Shown here piece by piece: positions 9,740-15,103 of a stretch of DNA of 15,969 bases (its first letter is position 1; the number at the start of each line of letters is the position of its first letter). Origin of the DNA: JAVKFF01 sp040226215 (GTDB lineage: Bacteria; Pseudomonadota; Alphaproteobacteria; DSM-16000; Inquilinaceae); the NCBI GenBank assembly GCA_040226215.1, contig JAVKFF010000204.1:1-15969 (forward strand), in the 5' to 3' direction. A program made the translations under genes and the position numbers. The notes beneath the pieces were generated by a model, which ran no database searches, was not told the origin of the DNA, and saw only the letters and a list, made by a program, of their open reading frames with translations.

Positions 9740-10648
9740 TCAGCCGCAGCCGATCTGCTGCGCCGACTGCTGGGCGCGCTGGCGCAACTGGGCAGGGGCG
9801 CTGGTGAACTGCACCTGGAACTGACGGAAGGCGAAGCAGGCGTCCTGATAGCGGCCGGCCTGAACCAGCGCCTCGCCGAGGCGCAGCAGGCTGTCCATGG
9901 TCTTGTTGCCGTTCGGATAGTTCTGATAGCCCACCGCGAAGGCGTCGACCGCCTGCTGGGTCAACCCCTGGGCCATATAGGCCTCGCCCAGCCAGTACTG
10001 GGCATTGCTGGCGAGCGGATGGCCGGGATTGGCGGTGATGAACGACCGGAAGGCGGATTCCGCGCCGGTGTAGTCGCGTCCCTGCAGCATGGCATAGGCG
10101 TTCTGGTACTGCGCCTCCGCCGATCCGGCCGACGTCGTGCCCGCAGCAGCACCCGCCGACGCACCCGAACCACCCGGCAGGGTGCCCAGCTGCAGCACGG
10201 TCGAGGATGAGTTGCCTGCCACGCCACCGGAAACTGAGGAGCCGCCCGAGCCCGAAGAGGTGGAGGACGATGAGGACGACGACGAGGATGAAGAGGAGCC
10301 GTCGCCGCCCTCCAGCAGATCGATGCGGTATTCGAGATCGGCAAGCGCGCGATCGAGCTGGTTCTCGAAGCTCTGCATCTGGAACTGCAGCTGCTCGATC
10401 TGGCCGCGCAGCTGGCTGACCGAGCCTTCGAGCTGCGTGATCCGCAGCTCCATCTGGGCGTTGAAACCGCCGGTCTGGGCGGGGATCAGCAGGCCGCGCA
10501 GCGCGTCGTCGAGCTTGCCGAGACCGCGCTCCGCCCTGGCGAGCTCATCAGCGAGTTGCGTGGTCTGCGCGCCGGCTCCCGACACAGGCAGCACGGCGAG
10601 ACAGACTGCCGCCACCAGGGTCGCCGTTTGAGTCAGTGCCTGTCGCAT
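9740..10648 (-). CDS. cpoB: Cell division coordinator CpoB (YbgF), periplasmic TPR protein
   Basis: Periplasmic partner of TolA that in E. coli links outer-membrane constriction to peptidoglycan synthesis by PBP1B. The 302-residue product begins with a signal peptide (about 1-27, ending SGAGA before QTT). It continues with a trimerising coiled coil (about 64-113) and a low-complexity linker (114-178). The C-terminal TPR domain starts near AEAQYQNAYAMLQ (178 onward) and includes the SNAQYWLGEAY repeat. The linker holds a run of twelve serines (118-129), encoded by mixed TCN codons. The ATG at 10648 has GAGG six bases upstream. It is separated from pal by about 200 bases. Two cysteines lie in the mature C-terminal half (about 271 and 301). 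Confidence 0.95.
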   Translation of the reverse strand: MRQALTQTATLVAAVCLAVLPVSGAGAQTTQLADELARAERGLGKLDDALRGLLIPAQTGGFNAQMELRITQLEGSVSQLRGQIEQLQFQMQSFENQLDRALADLEYRIDLLEGGDGSSSSSSSSSSSSTSSGSGGSSVSGGVAGNSSSTVLQLGTLPGGSGASAGAAAGTTSAGSAEAQYQNAYAMLQGRDYTGAESAFRSFITANPGHPLASNAQYWLGEAYMAQGLTQQAVDAFAVGYQNYPNGNKTMDSLLRLGEALVQAGRYQDACFAFRQFQVQFTSAPAQLRQRAQQSAQQIGCG

Positions 10649-10850
10649 CGCGCGCCTCGCAAACAGTCGTTTCGGGCCAGCGTCGAGGCCGACCCGTCGC
10701 AGTCACACGATCGGCTGCCTTGTCGGCGAAAATATGACTGCCGTCGGCAACGCCCTCACCCCGCGCGTTGCCCACCACGGATCGACATCGGCAACGGGGG
10801 TTGGCTGGACGCCGCCCCCGCAACGCGATGCGTCCGTCGCGTGTCGTGCG

Positions 10851-11330
10851 TCAGCGGATGACCGAGACGCCGCGGCGGTTCTGCGCCCAGGCCTGCTCGT
10901 TGGAGCCGACGACGGCGGGACGCTCCTTGCCGTAGGAGATGGTCTGCAGCCGGCCCGGCTCGATCCCGAGCGCGATCAGGTAGTTGCGCACCGAATTGGC
11001 GCGCCGCTCGCCCAGGGCCAGGTTGTACTCGCGCGTGCCGCGCTCGTCCGCGTGGCCTTCGATGAGCAGGCCGATACTGGGATAGGCGTTCAGCCACGCT
11101 GCCTGGGCCTGCAGGGTCGACTGCGCCTCGGAGGTCAGGTCATAGCGGTCGAACTGGAAGAACACGCGGTCACCGACCTGTACAAGGCCCTGCTCGGTGC
11201 CCGGCGGCACGTTGCTCTGGGCGCTGGTCGAACCGCTGGACGCGGCATCGGTCGCCATATCGTCCTCCGGGGTCGAACATCCCGCGACGATCAGCACGGC
11301 GGCGATAACGGTGAGAATCTTGAAACGCAT
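10851..11330 (-). CDS. pal: Peptidoglycan-associated lipoprotein Pal
   Basis: Outer-membrane lipoprotein that binds peptidoglycan diaminopimelate and is the anchor that TolB removes or delivers during constriction. The 159-residue product has a lipoprotein signal with lipobox IVAGC, so Cys18 would be acylated after cleavage. A short Ser/Thr-rich linker follows, then the OmpA-like domain (about 50-159). The peptidoglycan-binding signature GHADERGTREYN begins at 92, and ERRANSVRNYL and the terminal NRRGVSV are also typical. The ATG at 11330 has GGGGGA about 8 bases upstream. It sits 164 bases downstream of tolB, a larger gap than between many operon members. Confidence 0.97.
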   Translation of the reverse strand: MRFKILTVIAAVLIVAGCSTPEDDMATDAASSGSTSAQSNVPPGTEQGLVQVGDRVFFQFDRYDLTSEAQSTLQAQAAWLNAYPSIGLLIEGHADERGTREYNLALGERRANSVRNYLIALGIEPGRLQTISYGKERPAVVGSNEQAWAQNRRGVSVIR

Positions 11331-11494
11331 CTAGTTGTCCCCCGAGGAAGGAAGGCGTTGGTGATTTTTCATTGGCGGTTGGTCGGAAGGCATGGCGCTA
11401 TCGGCCCCGCGCGAGCGCTGACCGGCTGGAACGCGCCATTTCCTTGACAGTGCATCGAAAGTCGATCTTGCGGCGCAGCATTACTCTCGCTCCG

Positions 11495-12853
11495 TCAGGG
11501 AATCAAGGGCGACCAGGCCGGGTCGGAACCGCCATGCGGCAGGGGCACGGTCCAGGTCCGCTGGCCCGACAGGTCGACCACGTGCAGGCGCGACTGGCCG
11601 CCGGCACCGCTTGGCGCGGTGGAGAAATACATCAGGACGCGGCCATTGGGCGCCCAGGTCGGCCCCTCGACCGAGTAGCCGGTCGCCAGGATGCGCTCCC
11701 CGGTGCCGTCCGGGCGCATGACGCCGATGGCGAACTGCCCGCCACGGATGGAGGTGAAGGCGACGAGGTCGCCGCGCGGCGACCACACCGGGCTGCCGTA
11801 GCGGCCGTCGCCGAAGCTGATGCGCTGCACGTTCGTGCCGTCGGCGTTCATTGTGTAGAGCTGCTGTGAGCCGCCCCGATCGCTCTCGAAGACGATGCGG
11901 CTGCCGTCCGGCGAGAAGCTGGCGCCGGTGTCGATGCCGGGGTCGGATGTCAGGCGCCGCTGCTGCCGGGTCCTCAGATCCATGAGGTAGATGTCGGAAT
12001 TGCCATTGTCGGCGAATGAGAAGACGACCGAATTGCCGTCTGGCGAGAAGCGCGGCGCGAAGGTCATGCCGGGGAAGTCGCCCAGCACCTCCTGGCGGCC
12101 GGTGTCGATGTTGAACAGATAGACCCGCGGCCGGTTGTTGTAATAGCCCAGATAGGTGATCTCCTGCGACGTCGGGCTGAAGCGCGGGGTCAAGACCAGC
12201 GTCTCGCCGTCCGTCAGGAACCGGTTGTTGGCGCCGTCCTGGTCCATGATCGCCAGGCGCTTGACCCGGGCGTCCGGCGGTCCGCTCTCGGCGATGTAGA
12301 CGATGCGGGTGTCGAAATAGCCCTGCTCGCCGATGATGCTGGAATAGATGGCGTCGGAGATCTGGTGGGCGATGCGCCGCCAGTTCTCCGGATCGGCGGT
12401 GTACTCCACCCCGATTTCCTGGGATTCGTTGATCACGTCCCACAGCCGGAAGCGCACCTGCAGGCGCCCGTCGCCCAGGATCAGCGCCTCGCCGGAGGCC
12501 AGGAACTCCGCCCCGACCACCCGCCAGTCGCCGAAACGCGTACTGGCCCAGGCGTCCTGCGGTCCCTGGATGAAGGAGGCCTGGCTGACCGGCGCGAACA
12601 GGCCGGAGCGCTGCAGGTTGTCGGTGATGACCTGGGGGATGTCCTGGGCGAACTGGTTGTTGCCGCCGGCGAAGCCGCTGATGGCGATCGGCACCGGCTC
12701 CACGTTCGGGTCGGTGACGTCGATGATGACCTGGGCGGCGGCCGGCCTGATCGCCACGGCGAACAGCAGGGCCAGCAGCAGTCCGAGGAGACGGATCGGT
12801 TGGCCTTGGGCGGTCGTCATGAAGCGCATTCTCCGGGAGGGGGACGGGGTCAT
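11495..12853 (-). CDS. tolB: Tol-Pal system beta-propeller protein TolB
   Basis: Periplasmic protein that binds Pal and competes with its peptidoglycan contact while being contacted by TolA. A signal peptide ends at about AAA-Q (residue 40 from this start). The mature protein has an alpha/beta N-terminal domain (VIIDVTDPNVEPVPIAISGF onward) and a C-terminal six-bladed propeller with repeats such as FSPDGNSVVFSF, FSPDGSRIVFES and WSPRGDLVAFTS. Start choice is uncertain. The ATG at 12853 has AGGAA close upstream, while the ATG at 12820 has GGAG ten bases upstream and gives a shorter, more usual signal peptide. The frame remains open to 13060, but that extension is not protein-like. Unusually, tolA is not directly upstream; three regulatory or unknown genes intervene. 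Confidence 0.95.
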   Translation of the reverse strand: MTPSPSRRMRFMTTAQGQPIRLLGLLLALLFAVAIRPAAAQVIIDVTDPNVEPVPIAISGFAGGNNQFAQDIPQVITDNLQRSGLFAPVSQASFIQGPQDAWASTRFGDWRVVGAEFLASGEALILGDGRLQVRFRLWDVINESQEIGVEYTADPENWRRIAHQISDAIYSSIIGEQGYFDTRIVYIAESGPPDARVKRLAIMDQDGANNRFLTDGETLVLTPRFSPTSQEITYLGYYNNRPRVYLFNIDTGRQEVLGDFPGMTFAPRFSPDGNSVVFSFADNGNSDIYLMDLRTRQQRRLTSDPGIDTGASFSPDGSRIVFESDRGGSQQLYTMNADGTNVQRISFGDGRYGSPVWSPRGDLVAFTSIRGGQFAIGVMRPDGTGERILATGYSVEGPTWAPNGRVLMYFSTAPSGAGGQSRLHVVDLSGQRTWTVPLPHGGSDPAWSPLIP

Positions 12854-13215
12854 CGGTTCCTGGTCGATCTGCCGATTGACGCGCGGGCGAGAGGTCGGAG
12901 GGACGCACGCGGGCCGGCCGGAGTGGCAGCCCCGCGATGATCGCCTGATTCGGGTGCCAGCGTCCAAAATGATCGTGGCAATGACGTGGCGGGTGGGCTC
13001 CACCATCAGCGCAGACCCCTGCCGAGCGCCCGCTCGTCGTGCGCAGCCGGCCGCCCACAAGAGTCGGGAGGGCCGCTGCGGCAGCGGCCCTCCCGGTCGT
13101 CAGCGCACCAATGACATGCGTCCAGCGAGTCTGCCACGAATCAGGAGGCATGGGCATCGGTCTCGGCGACGAGGCTCGTGGTCGCCATATGCGCTGACTC
13201 CCCCCGACAGGTTTC
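12854..13215. other. Intergenic region between the sigma-factor module and tolB
   Basis: About 360 bases without a convincing gene. It holds one long perfect hairpin (13065-13095) and, nearer the upstream gene, a 15-codon frame (13141-13188, minus) with a good ribosome-binding site. The left 210 bases must contain any tolB promoter, but I could not choose -35 and -10 elements with confidence. Its size is notable because tolA and tolB usually lie close together. Confidence 0.6.
13065..13095 (-). terminator. Strong hairpin, probable terminator of the sigma-factor module
   Basis: CGGGAGGGCCGCTGC (13065-13079) and GCAGCGGCCCTCCCG (13081-13095) are perfect 15-base complements around one base; the real loop will open a few pairs. 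On the minus strand the hairpin is followed by ACTCTTGT, a weak T-containing tract. It lies 120 bases past the last gene of the module and about 210 bases before tolB, so it would separate the two transcripts. Confidence 0.65.
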
Positions 13216-13701
13216 CTAGCCTTCGGGGATCCCGTCAGTCGTCTCGGTCGGCGTTTGCCAGACCACGTCGAAGGCGGCATTGGCCCGGCTGCCGGACTGG
13301 AAACGCACCTGGGTGACGAGATTGTCGCGACAGGTCAGCGTTATCCGGTCGGGCGTCGCGGACGTGCTGCCGAAGGCGACCGGCAGCGCTATGGCGCCGT
13401 CGGACGCGGCGACCTCGCGCACCGAGGCATCGATCGCGGGATCGAAGCGCAGGGTCACCGGCGCCGCCAACCCGCGTCCGGCGATCGGACCGACCGCGAA
13501 GGCCGCCGTCCCGGCGGAAGACCGGATCAGGTCCAGCGGCAGGGACAGCGTTCCGCCTGGTGCCTCGAAATTGCAGGCGGAACCCGAGATCCGGGTGATC
13601 AGTTGCGCGTTGACGCTGTTGGTGTACCAATGGGTCGCGCCGATCAGGACCACGGCGCCGGCCGCGAGAAGCCCCCATTTCTTGAGACGTTGGACATTCA
13701 T
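13216..13701 (-). CDS. Exported or membrane-anchored protein of unknown function, third gene of the sigma-factor module
   Basis: I do not recognise the family. The 161-residue product starts with basic MNVQRLKKWG, then a hydrophobic stretch (about 10-22), then a polar region with a possible signal-peptidase site after NSVNA (residue 32). It could be a cleaved periplasmic protein or a single-pass anchor. The remainder looks beta-rich and contains exactly two cysteines, Cys43 (SACNFEAPGG) and Cys124 (LTCRDN), which could form a disulfide in the periplasm. The ATG at 13701 is preferred over the ATG at 13710 because GAAGG lies 9 bases before it and abuts the other. It follows the anti-sigma stop by only 16 bases, so it is almost certainly co-transcribed. 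A role as co-sensor or anti-sigma partner is inference. Confidence 0.75.
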   Translation of the reverse strand: MNVQRLKKWGLLAAGAVVLIGATHWYTNSVNAQLITRISGSACNFEAPGGTLSLPLDLIRSSAGTAAFAVGPIAGRGLAAPVTLRFDPAIDASVREVAASDGAIALPVAFGSTSATPDRITLTCRDNLVTQVRFQSGSRANAAFDVVWQTPTETTDGIPEG

Positions 13702-13717
13702 CCGGATCATCCTTCGG

Positions 13718-14503
13718 TCAGGGTTGAGGTTCGTCGAGGGGGCCGTGCCCCATCTGCGTCGCGATATCGATGACGCGCTGCCATTCGTGGTCGCCGATCA
13801 CGGTGTAGACGACGTCACCCTGCCGCCAGTAGCCGGCCACAAGGTCGTCGACGGTCACGGTCTCGACCTCGCCGTCGCCCGTGTCGGCGGACTCCACCGC
13901 GTAGAGCGCAACGCGCACGCCATCCTGGTCCTCGTAGACGAGCTGGGCCATCGGCCCGACCTCGGCGGACAGCAGACGTCCGCCGATAAATCGCAGCCCG
14001 ATGGTGGAGAGATCCGGCGGCGACACCCGGGCATGCAGGTGATCGGAGAACCATTCCGCGATGACGTCGGCCGAGCCCGGCCCCAATTCGACGGGTCGAA
14101 AGTCGTCGTAGACAAAGACCTGATGGGCCTGCGAGGCTTCCTCGACGATCGAGGGGATCGCCCAGGGCGAAAGCTCCTCGACGAAGGAACCAAAGGCCAG
14201 ACCGCCGGCGAACGCGATACCCGCGGCAAAGGATTGCGGCCCCCACCTGGTGAGCATTGGCCGGTTGTCCAGGCGTTGGGCGAGACGCGAGACCAGACGG
14301 ATATCGCGGGAATCCGGCGATTCTCGCACCTCGCTCAGCGCCGTCGCGAGAGTTCGGTGGATCGCCGCGAGCGCTTCCAGTTCGGCCCTCGCGGCCGCGT
14401 CGGCGAGCAGGGCGCGCAAGACACGCGACGTCTCCTCCGGACTCAACTCGCCGTCATGCAGCGCGCCGACGATCTCGGGCGTCAGGGTCTCGGCATCCGT
14501 CAT
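13718..14503 (-). CDS. Transmembrane anti-sigma factor
   Basis: Predicted to hold the adjacent ECF sigma factor inactive at the inner membrane until an envelope signal arrives. The 261 residues comprise a cytoplasmic helical N-terminus (1-88), one transmembrane segment (about 91-108, SFAAGIAFAGGLAFGSF) and a periplasmic domain of about 150 residues. ALHDGELSPEE (14-24) resembles the start of the anti-sigma domain common to RsiW/ChrR-like proteins, but the HxxxCxxC zinc motif is absent. The periplasmic part (HQVFVYDDFRPVEL, IGLRFIGGRLLS, MAQLVYED) resembles the C-terminal domain of proteobacterial anti-sigma factors of the COG5662 type, from memory. The ATG overlaps the sigma stop by 4 bases (ATGA), giving coupled translation. 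The sensed signal is unknown. Confidence 0.82.
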   Translation of the reverse strand: MTDAETLTPEIVGALHDGELSPEETSRVLRALLADAAARAELEALAAIHRTLATALSEVRESPDSRDIRLVSRLAQRLDNRPMLTRWGPQSFAAGIAFAGGLAFGSFVEELSPWAIPSIVEEASQAHQVFVYDDFRPVELGPGSADVIAEWFSDHLHARVSPPDLSTIGLRFIGGRLLSAEVGPMAQLVYEDQDGVRVALYAVESADTGDGEVETVTVDDLVAGYWRQGDVVYTVIGDHEWQRVIDIATQMGHGPLDEPQP

Positions 14504-15006
14504 GCCTTGTCTCCATTGACGAGTCGCAGGGCGGCGGCGGGCCGGTTCAGCGCTTCGCGCAACGCCTGGCGTCCGCGGGCCAGCCGCGACATCAGCGTGC
14601 CGCGCGGGATCCCGAGAACTTCCGCCGCCTCGGCATAGCTCAGTTCCTCAAGCGCGATCAGCGCGATCGCGTGGCGCTGCTCCTCGGCGAGCGTGGTCAG
14701 CGCGCGCAGCACTTCCCGCACTTCCGCGCGCAGGGTGACATGATCATCCACCGAGGCCGGAATCTCCGGCGGAGCCGCACGCCGCCGCCGCCAGGAAGTA
14801 ACGAACAGGTTGTGCTGAATGCGCAGCAGCCAGGGCAGCAGCGGGCGCGCGCGATCGAAGCCCCGAACCGAGGCGAGCGCTGCGGCCAGCGTCTCCTGAA
14901 CCAGATCGTCCCGATCGGCGGCGTTGCGCGTCAGCACCATCGCATAGCGACGCAACGCCGGCAGGCAGTCGATCAGTGCGCCCTCGAAATCCCGCGCGCG
15001 CGCCAA
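14500..15006 (-). CDS. ECF-type RNA polymerase sigma factor
   Basis: A 168-residue group IV sigma factor. Region 2 spans about 11-75, including DRDDLVQETL (31-40) in the core-binding helix and LPWLLRIQHNLFVTSWRRRR in the -10 recognition part. Region 4 spans about 95-152, with the helix-turn-helix LSYAEAAEVLGIPRGTLMSRLARG (122-145) that would read the -35 element. Regions 1 and 3 are absent, as usual for ECF factors. Translation starts at TTG (15006), supported by AGGAG (15014-15018) 7 bases upstream; the first in-frame ATG is at residue 23 and would remove part of region 2. The gene follows tolA by 97 bases and probably drives its own operon. The ECF subgroup cannot be assigned by eye. Confidence 0.93.
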   Translation of the reverse strand: MARARDFEGALIDCLPALRRYAMVLTRNAADRDDLVQETLAAALASVRGFDRARPLLPWLLRIQHNLFVTSWRRRRAAPPEIPASVDDHVTLRAEVREVLRALTTLAEEQRHAIALIALEELSYAEAAEVLGIPRGTLMSRLARGRQALREALNRPAAALRLVNGDKA

Positions 15007-15013
15007 GGTGCTT

Positions 15014-15018
15014 CTCCT
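15014..15018 (-). promoter_or_regulatory. Ribosome-binding site fixing the TTG start of the ECF sigma gene
   Basis: AGGAG on the minus strand ends 7 bases before the TTG at 15006-15004. It is among the clearest Shine-Dalgarno sequences in the window and decides the start, since no ATG is available at the proper N-terminus. A TTG start behind a strong site could keep sigma synthesis below that of its inhibitor. Confidence 0.7.
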
Positions 15019-15033
15019 CGTTTGATTGCGCAG

Positions 15034-15063
15034 GATTACGCCACCGCCGAGGAAATAATCCCC
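15034..15063 (-). promoter_or_regulatory. Candidate ECF-type promoter for the sigma / anti-sigma / exported protein operon
   Basis: On the minus strand GGGGATTATTTCC (15063-15051) is followed by CGTAATC (15040-15034), leaving 16 bases between GGGGATT and CGTAATC. Many ECF sigma factors autoregulate from promoters with a G-rich, AT-following -35 and a CGT-containing -10 at this spacing. A transcript starting near 15027 would have a leader of about 20 bases holding the AGGAG. The element pair was picked by eye, and the specificity of this sigma factor is unknown. Confidence 0.35.
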
Positions 15064-15069
15064 GACCGC

Positions 15070-15082
15070 GGAAAATATTTTC
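15070..15082. promoter_or_regulatory. AT-rich palindrome upstream of the candidate ECF promoter
   Basis: GAAAATATTTTC (15071-15082) is a perfect 12-base palindrome in an otherwise GC-rich region. With the preceding G at 15070 it forms GGAAAATAT, a near copy of GGAAATAAT at 15051-15059, 19 bases away. It lies just upstream of the candidate -35. It could be a regulator-binding site, an UP-like element or a duplicated -35. Confidence 0.35.
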
Positions 15083-15103
15083 TATCGGCTTCCCGCCGCG
15101 CCC

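Noticed and set aside
10795..10821. GC-rich imperfect hairpin downstream of tolB-pal, near 10800, as a pal terminator.
   Set aside because: The stem is only 6-7 pairs with a 14-base loop and no T-run, and cpoB is expected to be co-transcribed with pal.
11444..11449. TTGACA on the plus strand between tolB and pal, a perfect -35 hexamer.
   Set aside because: No -10 hexamer lies 16-18 bases downstream, and no plus-strand gene follows.
12854..13060. Extension of tolB to an in-frame ATG at 13060.
   Set aside because: It would place about 69 residues before a normal signal peptide, and the added sequence has no protein-like character. Nearer ATG codons at 12853 and 12820 have ribosome-binding sites.
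13141..13165. Plus-strand AGGAGG followed by ATG near 13150 as a small gene.
   Set aside because: The spacing between AGGAGG and ATG is only one base and the frame ends after 15 codons; it is the reverse complement of the minus-strand region already described.
11481..13280. A 599-codon minus-strand frame overlapping tolB in another reading frame.
   Set aside because: Its translation is Arg/Pro/Gly-rich and low in complexity, while the overlapping tolB frame carries a signal peptide and propeller repeats.
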